The position numbers were made by a program, and so were the translations under genes. Shown here one piece after another: positions 7,676 to 17,795 of a stretch of DNA of 64,000 nt. Every line of letters starts with the position of its first letter. Within the stretch, counting starts at the first letter, position 1. The stretch is from Panacagrimonas sp965216805 (GTDB taxonomy: Bacteria; Pseudomonadota; Gammaproteobacteria; Nevskiales; Nevskiaceae), in assembly GCF_965216805.1 (NCBI RefSeq), contig NZ_CBDCGN010000002.1, forward strand, positions 496,001 through 560,000, given 5' to 3'. The notes under the pieces are model-generated. The model did not search any database and was not told where the DNA came from. It saw only the letters and a program-made list of their open reading frames with translations.

Positions 7676-8296
7676 ATGGCTCGTTATATCGGTCCCAAGT
7701 GCAAGCTGTCCCGCCGTGCCGGCACCGACCTGCTGCTGAAGTCGCGCGGTCGTTCGCTGGAAACCAAGTGCAAGCTCGACACGCCTCCTGGCCAGCACGG
7801 TGCGCGCAAGCCGCGGCCGTCGGATTACGCCAACCAGTTGCGCGAAAAGCAGAAGCTCAAGCAGATGTACGGCGTGCTGGAACGGCAGTTTCGTAACTAC
7901 TATCTGAAGGCTTCCACGCAGAAGGGCGCCACCGGCCTGAATCTGTTGTTGCTACTGGAAGGGCGGCTGGACAATGTGACCTATCGCATGGGCTTTGGCC
8001 GTACGCGCTCGGAATCCCGGCAGTTGGTGAGTCACGGTGCGATGCTCGTCAATGGAAAGCCGGTGAACATCGCGTCCTACCAAGTGCAAGAAGGCGACAC
8101 GGTGGAGATTCGCGAGAAGTCGCGCGGTCAGGCCCGCATCGCCGAATCCCTGTCGATCGCGTCGCAGATCGGCTTCCCGGAATGGATCGAAGTGGACGAA
8201 AAAGGCCTCAAGGGCACCTTCAAGTCCAAGCCCAGCCGCGATCAGATCCTGCCCGACATCAACGAAAATCTCGTTGTCGAGTTGTATTCGAAGTAA
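7676..8296 (+). CDS. rpsD: 30S ribosomal protein S4
   Basis: A 206-residue S4: MARYIGPKCKLSRRAGTDLLL, the KPRPSDYANQLREKQKLKQMYGVLE segment, and the S4 RNA-binding domain (RLDNVTYRMGFGRTRSESRQLVSHGAMLVNGK). S4 nucleates 30S assembly and in E. coli represses its own operon by binding the leader mRNA. The start was set at ATG giving MARYIG; a start 14 codons earlier would overlap rpsK. Confidence 0.97.
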   Translation: MARYIGPKCKLSRRAGTDLLLKSRGRSLETKCKLDTPPGQHGARKPRPSDYANQLREKQKLKQMYGVLERQFRNYYLKASTQKGATGLNLLLLLEGRLDNVTYRMGFGRTRSESRQLVSHGAMLVNGKPVNIASYQVQEGDTVEIREKSRGQARIAESLSIASQIGFPEWIEVDEKGLKGTFKSKPSRDQILPDINENLVVELYSK

Positions 8297-8390
8297 GGCC
8301 GCAACCCGCGGCGTGTTTGCGGTATCCCCAAGGTCAGACGATTCGCTGTTCTGAAATCCGGATACAGGCAACTACCAAACAGAGGTTCAC

Positions 8391-9380
8391 ATGCAAGGTT
8401 TTGTTTCCGAGTTGCTCAAGCCGCGCGAGATCAAGGTAGAAACGGTCTCCACCAATCGGGCTCGCGTGGCCATGGAGCCGCTGGAGCGCGGCTTCGGCCA
8501 CACGCTGGGCAACGCGCTGCGGCGCATTCTGCTATCTTCGATCCCCGGCGCCGCCGTCACCGAAGTGCAGATCGACGGGGTGGTGCACGAGTACAGCGCG
8601 ATCGAGGGCGTGCAGGAAGACGTCATCGACATCCTGCTCAACATCAAGAATGTCGCCATCCGCATGCACGCCCGCGAAGAGGCGACCCTGCGTCTGGAGA
8701 AATCCGGCAATGGGCCGGTGACTGCGGCCGATATCCAGCTCGACCATGACGTCGAGATCGTGAACCCCGAACTGGTGCTTGCCCACCTCACCGGCGGCAA
8801 GATCAAGGCGACACTCAGGGTGACGCGCGGTCGCGGCTACCAGCCGGTAGCGGCGCAGGCGATCGATGCCGAATCGACGACGGTCGGCCTGCTCAAGCTC
8901 GAAGCCTCCTACAGCCCGGTGCGCCGTGTCAGCTACAGCGTCGAGCGTGCGCGCGTCGAACAACGTACCGACCTCGACCGGCTGATCCTGGACGTGGACA
9001 CCAACGGCGGCGTCGACGCCTCCGAGGCCGTGCGTCAGGCCGCGCGCATTCTGCGCGACCAGTTGACCGTGTTTGCCGACCTGGAGCCCGAGACTGGCGT
9101 GCAGGCGGTCGGGGTAAAGGCGCCGAGCGGTTCGCTCGACCCCATCCTGTTCCGTCCGATCGACGAGCTGGAGTTGACGGTACGTTCGGCCAACTGCCTC
9201 AAGGCGGAGAGTGTTTACTACATCGGCGAGCTGGTGCAGCGCACCGAGAACGAACTGATGAAGACGCCCAACCTGGGCAAGAAGTCGCTCAACGAGATCA
9301 AGGAAGCGCTTCGTGCGCACGACCTCGAGCTCGGCATGCGGCTGGACAACTGGTCGGCGCCGAAGTCGGCGGCCAACTGA
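8391..9380 (+). CDS. rpoA: DNA-directed RNA polymerase subunit alpha
   Basis: A 329-residue alpha subunit, the usual length. The N-terminal dimerisation/assembly domain shows RARVAMEPLERGFGHTLGNALRRILLSS; the C-terminal domain, which contacts UP elements and activators, shows LTVRSANCLKAESVYYIGELVQ followed by the LGKKSLNEIKEAL helix-hairpin-helix. It is followed by rplQ in the conserved alpha-operon order. Confidence 0.98.
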   Translation: MQGFVSELLKPREIKVETVSTNRARVAMEPLERGFGHTLGNALRRILLSSIPGAAVTEVQIDGVVHEYSAIEGVQEDVIDILLNIKNVAIRMHAREEATLRLEKSGNGPVTAADIQLDHDVEIVNPELVLAHLTGGKIKATLRVTRGRGYQPVAAQAIDAESTTVGLLKLEASYSPVRRVSYSVERARVEQRTDLDRLILDVDTNGGVDASEAVRQAARILRDQLTVFADLEPETGVQAVGVKAPSGSLDPILFRPIDELELTVRSANCLKAESVYYIGELVQRTENELMKTPNLGKKSLNEIKEALRAHDLELGMRLDNWSAPKSAAN

Positions 9381-9411
9381 TCGCAAGTCACAAGAGTTAA
9401 GGGAATCGACG

Positions 9412-9810
9412 ATGCGTCACGGAAATGCAGGCCGCTCGTTCGGCCGCACCAGCAGCCACCGCAAGGCGACCATGCAGGCTGTTGCGGTGGCCTTGTTCAA
9501 GCACGAGCTGATTCGCACCACGGTGCCCAAGGCCAAGGAGTTGCGCCGTCTGGCGGAGCCCTTGATCACGCGCGCCAAGGAAGACAGCGTTCACAACCGT
9601 CGCATCGCGTTCTCGCGCCTGCGCGATCGCGACACCGTGCAGAAGCTCTTCAATGAACTGGGCCCGCGCTACAGCAAGCGCCCCGGCGGTTATCTGCGCA
9701 TCCTGCGCTGCGGTTATCGCGCCGGCGATAACGCACCGATGGCGTACGTGGAGTTGGTGGGTCGCCCGGTGGGTGCGGTCGCAGAGAACGCCGAAAGCAA
9801 CGCAGACTAG
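9412..9810 (+). CDS. rplQ: 50S ribosomal protein L17
   Basis: A 132-residue L17 starting MRHGNAGRSFGRTSSHRKAT and continuing with VPKAKELRRLAEPLITRAKED and GGYLRILRCGYRAGDNAPMAYVELV. L17 lies near the tunnel exit. Start was set at the ATG giving MRHGNAG; the reading frame stays open upstream into rpoA but lacks homology there. It is the last gene of the alpha operon and precedes an intrinsic terminator. Confidence 0.97.
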   Translation: MRHGNAGRSFGRTSSHRKATMQAVAVALFKHELIRTTVPKAKELRRLAEPLITRAKEDSVHNRRIAFSRLRDRDTVQKLFNELGPRYSKRPGGYLRILRCGYRAGDNAPMAYVELVGRPVGAVAENAESNAD

Positions 9811-9840
9811 TTGCCGGGCGGTCGGAGCGATGACAATCAA

Positions 9841-9863
9841 GGCGCCCGCGCGGCGCCTTTTTT
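9841..9863 (+). terminator. Rho-independent terminator after rplQ
   Basis: A GGCGCC stem (9841-9846), a 5-base loop and the complementary GGCGCC (9852-9857) are followed directly by six T residues. It is 30 bases past the rplQ stop and ends the alpha operon. Confidence 0.85.
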
Positions 9864-10084
9864 GTGTCTCGTGTTTTTGGCGTCGGCAACACGCCGGATC
9901 GAGCGCGTAAAGCTCGTTGACGCCCTGAGTTGGCGCCTTTGAATGGAGCGTGGTTCGCTTTCCGCAGCGGCTCGAGTCGGATCGCGGCCAGCATGGAGGG
10001 TCTGCCGCGGTAGGTTTGACCCGCCGGCTCTGCTAGCATTCTGCGCCCGTTTTCCGACCCCGCAGCGGGCCCAGGACCCACGCC

Positions 10085-11158
10085 ATGACGTTTGTCACCG
10101 AGAACACCCGCATACGCTCGATTCGGGCGGTATCCACGCCTGCGCAGGTGCAGGCAGAGCTGCCGCTGAGCGAGCGCGCCGCCGATACGGTGCTGCAGAC
10201 CCGCAGGGAAGTTCAGGACATCCTTGCCGGGCGCGACCACCGGCTGCTGGTGGTGATCGGGCCGTGCTCGATTCACGACCCGGAAGCCGCGCTGGAATAC
10301 GCTGGCAGGCTCAAGGGCCTGCGCGAGCAGGTCAAGAAGAACCTCCTCGTGGTGATGCGGGTGTACTTCGAAAAACCTCGCACCACGGTGGGCTGGAAAG
10401 GGCTCATCAACGATCCCGACCTGAACGACGGTTACGACATCGATCGTGGTCTGCGGGTCGGTCGCAAATTGCTGCTCGACCTCAACGAGATGGGGATGCC
10501 GGCGGGAGTGGAGTATCTGGACATCCTCACCCCACAGTATCTGTCGGACCTGGTGTCCTGGGGTGCCATCGGCGCACGCACCACGGAATCGCAGTTGCAC
10601 CGTGAAATGGCTTCCGGGCTGTCCTGCCCGGTGGGATTCAAGAACGGTACCGACGGTAGTGTGAAGGTGGCGGTGGACGCCTGTTTGTCGGCGCGTTCGC
10701 CCCATCGCTTCCTGTCGTTGACCAACAACGGCGAGATCTCGATTTTCGAGACCGCGGGCAACGAGGACTGCCACATCATCCTGCGCGGCGGCAGCTCCGG
10801 TACCAATTACGACGCGGCAAGCGTCGAGGCCGCCAGCGCGGCGATGACCAAGGCCGGCTTGGCCCCGCAGCTCATGGTGGATTTTTCGCACGCCAACTCG
10901 TCCAAGCAGCACAAGCGCCAAGTGGTGGTGGCTCAGGACGTGGGCGGCCAGATCGCCGGCGGAGAGCAACGCATCATGGGGGTGATGATCGAATCGCACC
11001 TGATGGAGGGGCGACAGGAGATCGGACCTCGCCAGAGCATGGTCTACGGTCAGAGCGTGACCGATGCCTGCATCCACTGGGAAGACAGTGTGGAAGTGAT
11101 GCGCGCCTTGTCGGCGGCGGTGGCGCAGCGTCGCGAGGGCTTGGCCAAGAGCGCCTGA
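10085..11158 (+). CDS. 3-deoxy-7-phosphoheptulonate (DAHP) synthase, class I (AroF/G/H type)
   Basis: A 357-residue enzyme that condenses phosphoenolpyruvate with erythrose 4-phosphate, the first committed step of the shikimate (aromatic amino-acid) pathway. Family signatures include LVVIGPCSIHDPEAALEYA, RVYFEKPRTTVGWKGLINDP, GARTTESQLHREMASGLS, GFKNGTDGS, HIILRGGSSGTNYDA and DFSHANSSK. Whether it is the Tyr-, Phe- or Trp-sensitive isozyme cannot be told. An extended -10-like TGCTAGCAT lies at 10031-10039. It converges on tyrS. Confidence 0.93.
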   Translation: MTFVTENTRIRSIRAVSTPAQVQAELPLSERAADTVLQTRREVQDILAGRDHRLLVVIGPCSIHDPEAALEYAGRLKGLREQVKKNLLVVMRVYFEKPRTTVGWKGLINDPDLNDGYDIDRGLRVGRKLLLDLNEMGMPAGVEYLDILTPQYLSDLVSWGAIGARTTESQLHREMASGLSCPVGFKNGTDGSVKVAVDACLSARSPHRFLSLTNNGEISIFETAGNEDCHIILRGGSSGTNYDAASVEAASAAMTKAGLAPQLMVDFSHANSSKQHKRQVVVAQDVGGQIAGGEQRIMGVMIESHLMEGRQEIGPRQSMVYGQSVTDACIHWEDSVEVMRALSAAVAQRREGLAKSA

Positions 11159-11205
11159 GCGCCCGCCTCCCGCGGCGTGTTCCGATACGCTGGCGCGGAC
11201 GCGAA

Positions 11206-12411
<1,206 letters not shown>

Positions 12412-12617
12412 TTGGGCGAATGGCCGGGTGGTGACGGTCGTCGGCAAACCTCAGGCGGGATGGCAGAAGCCGGCGAGAAGCGCTTGCGCGACCTGAGGAT
12501 TTGTGTTTTCGTACGCCCCTGTTTTGCCCGAGTTGCGACACGCGTCACATTCCAAAAGCGCCGGGCCGCGTCCGCAAGGATCTGCTCGCGGACGAAAGCC
12601 TCAATCGAGTCAACAGG

Positions 12618-13994
12618 ATGAAGCTGGATTATAGCCCAGTCGAGCGGTCCCCCCGCTCGGCCAGAAGAATCATAATGGTCGCGGCCGTCTGTGTAGTCGG
12701 ACTCGCAACGCTCATTTCCCGAGAGACCAACGCCAAGCGCCACAGCCTGGAACCGTCCGAGCTGCTGGCTGACGTCGCAGTGGCCGAGGCCATCGCTTAC
12801 GAGCAGGCGCTGCAGGGCGCGGTCGCCGACAGCCTGATCGTGCCTTCTGCCAGCGACTGGACGCGGATCGAGATCAAGGCCGGGGAAACCCTTTCCACCC
12901 TGTTCGAAGCCGAGGGCCTTAGCCCGGAGCAGTGGATGTCCATTCTGGAACTGGGCAAGGACGCGCGGCAGCTCAAGAGCATCAAGGCGGGCGAGGTGCT
13001 GGAACTGCGCAAGTCCGGCGACCAGTTGCTGGAGCTGCGCTACGACCTGGACGAGTTGCGGACCCTGCAGGTGCGCCGGGTGGAGCAACGTTTCGAGGCC
13101 AGCACCAACACCGCCGCGCTGGACCGCCATCCCCGTACAGTGTCCGGCACCATTGACAGTTCACTGTTCATGTCCGGCCAGAAGGCGGGACTACCGGTTC
13201 GCGTGGTGATGGAACTGGCCGAACTGTTCCGCTACGACATCGATTTTGCGCTGGACCTGCGCGTGGGCGACCGCTTCACCGTGGTGCTCGAAGAGCTCTA
13301 CAAGGACGGCGACAAGCTGCGGGACGGCGACCTGCTGGCTGCGGAATTCGTCAACCAGGGCAAGGTCCATCGCGCCGTGCGCTTCCGCGATGCGCAGGGC
13401 CGTTCGGCTTTCTATACCCCTGACGGCCAGTCGCTGCGCAAGGCCTTCTTTCGCACGCCGCTGGACGTGGTACGCATCAGTTCGCATTTCAACCTGCGCC
13501 GGCGCCATCCCATCCTCAACACCATTCGTGCGCACAAGGGCACCGATTACGCGGCAGCATCCGGTACGCCGATCAAGGCCACCGGCGATGGCAAGGTCGC
13601 CTTCATGGGCACCAAAGGTGGCTACGGGCGGGTGGTGATCCTCAAGCACGGCTCGCAGTACGAAACCCTGTACGCGCACATGTCCCGCTATCGCGCCGGG
13701 CTCAAGACCGGCGCACCGGTCAAGCAGGGTCAGGTAATCGGTTACGTTGGTGCCTCGGGTTTGGCGACGGCGCCGCATCTGCATTACGAATTTCGCGTCA
13801 ACGGCATCCACAAAAACCCGGTCAACATCGTGATGCCGCGCGCCAATCCCATTGCGCGCAACCAGCTCGCCGCGTTCCAGCACCAGATTGCGCCGTATAT
13901 TGCGCAGATCGAAAGCGCTAAGTCGCCGAAGTTGGCGCAGGCGCCATCGGCGGTGGTGCCGGCCATCTCGGCGCTGGAACCCGCGGCGCGCTGA
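12618..13994 (+). CDS. Membrane-anchored peptidoglycan endopeptidase, LysM/OapA-like plus M23 (LytM) domain
   Basis: A 458-residue protein with an N-terminal membrane anchor (IIMVAAVCVVGLATLI at about residues 18-33), a LysM-like segment (RIEIKAGETLSTLFEAEGL), a middle domain and a C-terminal peptidase M23 domain. Metal ligands are visible: HKGTD with His306 and HLH with His387/His389. Members of this family (MepM-like) cut cross-links in the periplasm so that murein can expand. The ATG giving MKLDYSP was preferred to an upstream in-frame start because it begins just before the anchor. It is 13 bases ahead of anmK, so the pair probably acts in murein growth and recycling. Confidence 0.88.
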   Translation: MKLDYSPVERSPRSARRIIMVAAVCVVGLATLISRETNAKRHSLEPSELLADVAVAEAIAYEQALQGAVADSLIVPSASDWTRIEIKAGETLSTLFEAEGLSPEQWMSILELGKDARQLKSIKAGEVLELRKSGDQLLELRYDLDELRTLQVRRVEQRFEASTNTAALDRHPRTVSGTIDSSLFMSGQKAGLPVRVVMELAELFRYDIDFALDLRVGDRFTVVLEELYKDGDKLRDGDLLAAEFVNQGKVHRAVRFRDAQGRSAFYTPDGQSLRKAFFRTPLDVVRISSHFNLRRRHPILNTIRAHKGTDYAAASGTPIKATGDGKVAFMGTKGGYGRVVILKHGSQYETLYAHMSRYRAGLKTGAPVKQGQVIGYVGASGLATAPHLHYEFRVNGIHKNPVNIVMPRANPIARNQLAAFQHQIAPYIAQIESAKSPKLAQAPSAVVPAISALEPAAR

Positions 13995-14007
13995 GGCGCC
14001 CGCCGGC

Positions 14008-15120
14008 ATGCCCGAGCGCTATATCGGGGCGATGTCGGGCACCAGTCAGGACGGCATCGATGCGGTCCTGGCGGAATTCGAAGACGGCCGCTTCGTGTCC
14101 GTGCTGGCGCATTGGACCGGCCACTACGAGCCGGCACTGCGCCCGGCGCTGCTGGAACTGAGCCGCGAGGCCACCCCGGTGACCCTGGCGGGCTACGCCC
14201 GGCTGGACCGCCAGGTGGCTGACGTGTTTGCCGATACCGTGCTGGCGCTGCTGCGCTCGGCCGGGGTGGATCCGCGCAGTGTCCGCGCAGTGGGCAGTCA
14301 CGGCCAGACCGTGTTTCACGACGCGAAAGGCGTGCAATCCAGTCTGCAGCTCGGGGACCCTTCGCGGATCGCCGCGCGCCTGGGGATTCCGGTGGTGGCC
14401 GATTTCCGCCGCGCCGACGTCGCGCTGGGTGGTCACGGGGCGCCCCTGCTGCCGGTGTTCCACCACGCCTTGTTTGCCCGCGACGACGAGATTCGGGCGG
14501 TGCTCAACCTGGGCGGTATCGCCAATCTCACCCTGCTCCCCAACGCCGACCCCGGCCAGGTGCGCGGCTTCGACTGCGGCCCCGCCAACTGCCTGATGGA
14601 CGAGTGGATCGAGCATCATCAAGGCAAGACCTGCGATCTCGATGGTGCCTGGGCCGGCCGCGGTACGCTGCTGCCGGACCTGCTGGCCGCATTGATGTCG
14701 GAGCCCTATTTCGGCCTGGGGGTACCCAAGAGCACCGGGCGCGGATTGTTCAATCTGGATTGGGTGGCGGCACGGGATCCGGTCCTGGCCGGTCGCGAAC
14801 CGGCCGACGTGCAGCGCAGCCTGTGCGAGCTGACGGTACGCACGGTGGTGCAGGCTCTGCAACGGGAAGCCCCGGCCACACGTCGGCTGATCGTGTGCGG
14901 CGGCGGTACGCGTAACGGATTCCTGATGCACTGTTTAGGTGCGGCGTTGCCACAAGTGGTGGTGGAAACGGCCGGCGACCACGGTATCGAACCGCAATGC
15001 GTCGAGGCCGCTGCGTTCGCCTGGCTGGCCTGCCGACGCCTGCGCGGTGAAGCCGGCAACCTGCCGTCGGTCACCGGCGCGCGCCGTGCAGCGGTGCTGG
15101 GCGGCGTCTATGCGCCCTGA
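14008..15120 (+). CDS. anmK: Anhydro-N-acetylmuramic acid kinase
   Basis: A 370-residue kinase of the murein recycling pathway: it opens the 1,6-anhydro ring of anhydroMurNAc and phosphorylates it to MurNAc-6-P in the cytoplasm. Family signatures are YIGAMSGTSQDGIDAVL at the N-terminus, GSHGQTVFH, VVADFRRADVALGGHGAPLLP, LNLGGIANLT and the late CGGGTRNGFLM. It lies directly downstream of the M23 endopeptidase gene. Its 3' end faces priA across a repeat element. Confidence 0.94.
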   Translation: MPERYIGAMSGTSQDGIDAVLAEFEDGRFVSVLAHWTGHYEPALRPALLELSREATPVTLAGYARLDRQVADVFADTVLALLRSAGVDPRSVRAVGSHGQTVFHDAKGVQSSLQLGDPSRIAARLGIPVVADFRRADVALGGHGAPLLPVFHHALFARDDEIRAVLNLGGIANLTLLPNADPGQVRGFDCGPANCLMDEWIEHHQGKTCDLDGAWAGRGTLLPDLLAALMSEPYFGLGVPKSTGRGLFNLDWVAARDPVLAGREPADVQRSLCELTVRTVVQALQREAPATRRLIVCGGGTRNGFLMHCLGAALPQVVVETAGDHGIEPQCVEAAAFAWLACRRLRGEAGNLPSVTGARRAAVLGGVYAP

Positions 15121-15151
15121 AGAAATCAGCGGCCACCTAAAAAAACGGCGA

Positions 15152-15278
15152 TTAGCCACGGATCAATCCATAAACCTGCCGAAAATGGTCGCTTCACCGA
15201 TCGGGTGACTTGATCGTCGCTGCCAAGTCGCCGAACTTCAACCCGTGTCATCCGTGAAATTCGCGGCAAGTGCTTTTC
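15152..15278. repeat. MITE-like intergenic repeat, copy A
   Basis: About 127 bases that align without net gaps to 56360-56486. Shared words occur at identical offsets from CACGGATCAA: TAAACCTGC at +14, CAAGTCGCCG at +67 and GTGTCATCCGTGAAAT at +88. The ends are inverted (CACGGAT near the left, ATCCGTG near the right). It lies between the convergent 3' ends of anmK and priA. No reading frame of note. Confidence 0.7.
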
Positions 15279-15287
15279 CCAGGGTCA

Positions 15288-17285
15288 TCAGTAGAGATCC
15301 ACCGGGTCCACGTCCACCGACCAGCGTAGGCGCCGAGCACCAGGAATTCCGGCCCAGTCCCCGACCTGCTCCTTGAGCACGACCTGCAGTCGCTGTCGGT
15401 GCGTGCTGCGCAGCAGCAGTTGCACGCGGTAGCGGCTGGCGCGGCGTTCCATCGGCGCTGGAACCGGGCCCATCACCTCCAGCCCGCAGTTGCCCAGCCG
15501 ATCGGCCACTGCTTGCAGAAATTTGAGCGGCGCAGCAGCGTCCAGGGCGTCGGCGCGGATCAGCGCGAGATGACCGAACGGCGGCAGGCCGGCCATGCGC
15601 CGTTCCTCTAGCAGCTCGTCGGCCAGACCACGATAACCGTCGCGCAGCCAGCGCTGCAGTCGTGGATGCTGCGGCTGGTGCGTCTGCAGGATCACTTCGC
15701 CCAGGGTGTCGCCGCGTCCCGCGCGTCCCGACACCTGGGTGAGTAATTGGCCCATGCGTTCCAGCGCCCGGAAGTCGGCACTGAACAGGGCGGCGTCGGC
15801 GTCGACGACACCGACCAGGCTGAGTCGGGGAAAATCGTGACCCTTGGCCAGCATCTGGGTGCCGACCAGAATGCACGGCCGCCCTCGCCGAACCTCGTCG
15901 AGCAAGCGTTCCAGCTCGCCCGCGCGACCGACGCGGTCGGAGTCGAAGCGTTCGACCGGAATCCGCGGAAAGATGGTTCGCAGCGCGTCCTCCAACCGCT
16001 CGGTGCCCTGGCCGACCGGCACCAAATGCGTGCCGGAACATTGCTCGCAGCGCAGCGGTACCCGGGCGGCGTTGCCACAGTGATGGCAGATCATGCGTCC
16101 ACGCGCACGGTGCAGGGTCATGCGCGCGTCGCAGGCCGTACATGGCGCCACCCAACCGCACTCATGACATAGCAGGGCCGGCGCGTAGCCGCGACGGTTG
16201 ACGAACATCAGCGCCTGACCGCCGGCCGCGGTATGCCGGTGCAGGGCTTCCAGCAATGTCGGCGACAGGCCGTCGCTCAGGTGCAGGCCGCGCATGTCGG
16301 CCAGGCGCAGATTCGGCATCGCCCGCGCCTGCACACGCGTGTCGATGCGCCAGTGCCGGTAACGGCCACGTCGGGCGTTGTGCAGCGTCTCCAGCGCAGG
16401 AGTGGCCGAACCCAGCAGTACCGGAATGTGGGCCTGACGCGCACGCATGATGGCGCTGTCGCGTGCGGAGTAGCGGAAGCCCTCCTGCTGCTTGTAGGAG
16501 ACGTCGTGCTCTTCGTCGACCACGATCATCGCCAGCCGCGGCATCGGTACGAATACCGCGGAGCGCGTGCCGACCAGGATACGACAACGGCCGTCGGCCG
16601 CCGCCAGCCAGGCCTGACGGCGCTGGGCCTCGGTCAGACCGGAGTGGAAAATTCCAACGTCGTCGCCGAAGCGCTGGCGAAAGCGGTCCAGCAGTTGCGG
16701 CGTCAGGCCGATCTCAGGCGTCAGGACCATGGCCTGACCGCCGGCTTGCATCGCGTCGGCGATCCAGCGCAGATAGACCTCGGTTTTGCCGCTGCCGGTA
16801 ACGCCTTCGATCAGGCTCACCGAAAAGCCGGCAACGCCGGACCGCAACGCGGCCAGCACGCTTTGCTGTTCCGGCGTGGGCAACGGCTGCGAGGCGGCGG
16901 CGAGGGCGTCGAACTCCTGGCGCGGCCGGGCAACCGCTTTCCGCGCCCTGCGGCCCGGTATGCGTGCCACGCGCAGGCTGGCCGGCAGTGCCGCGGCCAG
17001 GACTTCGCCGATGGGATGCGAGTAGTAATCGGCCGCCCAGCGGCACAACTCGAGAATGGCCGCCGGAACCAACGGCTCGGGATCCAGGCAACGCAGCACC
17101 GGCCGGCACGCCAAGCCGTCGGCGGCCACTGCGGTCGGTGATTCCAGCGCCACCCCTACCACTTGCCGCCGTCCCAGCGGCACCAGCAAGCGATGCCCGG
17201 GACGGATATCGAGCTCGCCAGCCAGATAGTCGAGCGGGTGACGGAAGGGGGCAGGCACCGCGACCCGCACGCGCCGTTCCATCAT
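15288..17285 (-). CDS. priA: Primosomal replication restart helicase PriA
   Basis: A 665-residue 3'-to-5' DNA helicase that reloads the replisome at stalled forks. Visible features are the N-terminal 3'-DNA-binding domain, Walker A GVTGSGKTEVYL, the DEEHD box, the zinc-binding insert with four CxxC pairs (CHEC, CTAC, CHHC, CEQC), and helicase motif VSGRAGRGDTLGEVILQT. At 665 residues it is somewhat shorter than E. coli PriA (732). The first of two consecutive ATG codons was used. A plausible promoter lies about 115 bases upstream. Confidence 0.95.
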   Translation of the reverse strand: MMERRVRVAVPAPFRHPLDYLAGELDIRPGHRLLVPLGRRQVVGVALESPTAVAADGLACRPVLRCLDPEPLVPAAILELCRWAADYYSHPIGEVLAAALPASLRVARIPGRRARKAVARPRQEFDALAAASQPLPTPEQQSVLAALRSGVAGFSVSLIEGVTGSGKTEVYLRWIADAMQAGGQAMVLTPEIGLTPQLLDRFRQRFGDDVGIFHSGLTEAQRRQAWLAAADGRCRILVGTRSAVFVPMPRLAMIVVDEEHDVSYKQQEGFRYSARDSAIMRARQAHIPVLLGSATPALETLHNARRGRYRHWRIDTRVQARAMPNLRLADMRGLHLSDGLSPTLLEALHRHTAAGGQALMFVNRRGYAPALLCHECGWVAPCTACDARMTLHRARGRMICHHCGNAARVPLRCEQCSGTHLVPVGQGTERLEDALRTIFPRIPVERFDSDRVGRAGELERLLDEVRRGRPCILVGTQMLAKGHDFPRLSLVGVVDADAALFSADFRALERMGQLLTQVSGRAGRGDTLGEVILQTHQPQHPRLQRWLRDGYRGLADELLEERRMAGLPPFGHLALIRADALDAAAPLKFLQAVADRLGNCGLEVMGPVPAPMERRASRYRVQLLLRSTHRQRLQVVLKEQVGDWAGIPGARRLRWSVDVDPVDLY

Positions 17286-17401
17286 GGGGCGAAACTGTGG
17301 ATAAGCCTGTGAATTTGCGATCGGATGGTGCCCATCACGTTCAGCTTGGAGCGTAAGCCGACGTCATCCCAGCGCGTGAAATGGCCAATAAGTTAATTAA
17401 A

Positions 17402-17430
17402 TTCATATTGATGGATTTACATTGCAGCAA
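17402..17430 (-). promoter_or_regulatory. Possible sigma-70 promoter of priA
   Basis: Read on the minus strand, TTGCTG (17430-17425) and TATGAA (17407-17402) are 17 bases apart, in the only AT-rich stretch of the priA-glnK intergenic region, giving a leader of roughly 110 bases. Motif match is moderate. Confidence 0.4.
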
Positions 17431-17631
17431 TTTGAATGAACTTGGGGTTGACGCCATGCCCTCTGTATGAGCGGCTCGGAAATGTGCATAAGCGATTCGT
17501 TTGACCCCGGCGCCATGCCTCCGAAGCCGCACAAGCGACGCCGCAGAAGACCCGACGAGTGTGGTGCATCCGCAGCGTCGATGCACCGATTCCAACTGGA
17601 TTGCGCGCCGAGATGCGAGCGACGGGCGCGA

Positions 17632-17648
17632 TGCACCGCAATGGTGCG
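17632..17648 (+). promoter_or_regulatory. Predicted NtrC (GlnG) binding site upstream of glnK
   Basis: TGCACC-N5-GGTGCG, one base from the perfect palindrome TGCACC-N5-GGTGCA used by NtrC. It is centred about 85 bases before the start site predicted from the sigma-54 promoter, a normal enhancer distance. Two further half-sites lie upstream: TGGTGCA at 17562 and TGCACC at 17582. The rest of the 510-base priA-glnK gap shows no convincing gene. Confidence 0.65.
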
Positions 17649-17697
17649 TTGTCGCGACGATATCGCCTGCAAAACCGATCCGTGGCGCCCGATGTGG

Positions 17698-17714
17698 CTG
17701 GCACGCTCCGTGCT
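17698..17714 (+). promoter_or_regulatory. Predicted sigma-54 (RpoN) promoter of glnK-amt
   Basis: The sequence CTGGCACGCTCCGTGCT matches the -24/-12 consensus YTGGCACG-N4-TTGCW with one deviation in the TTGC box (GTGC). The -24 GG (17700) and -12 GC (17712) have the required 12-base offset. Transcription would start near 17725, about 70 bases before the glnK ATG. With the NtrC site this predicts induction under nitrogen limitation. Confidence 0.75.
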
Positions 17715-17795
17715 CAACCCGCCTTGGTGCCGGCCCGGGGATTCGAGGTCAGTGCATGTATCTAGACCTTACGCAGCTTAATCAAGGAGTTACAA

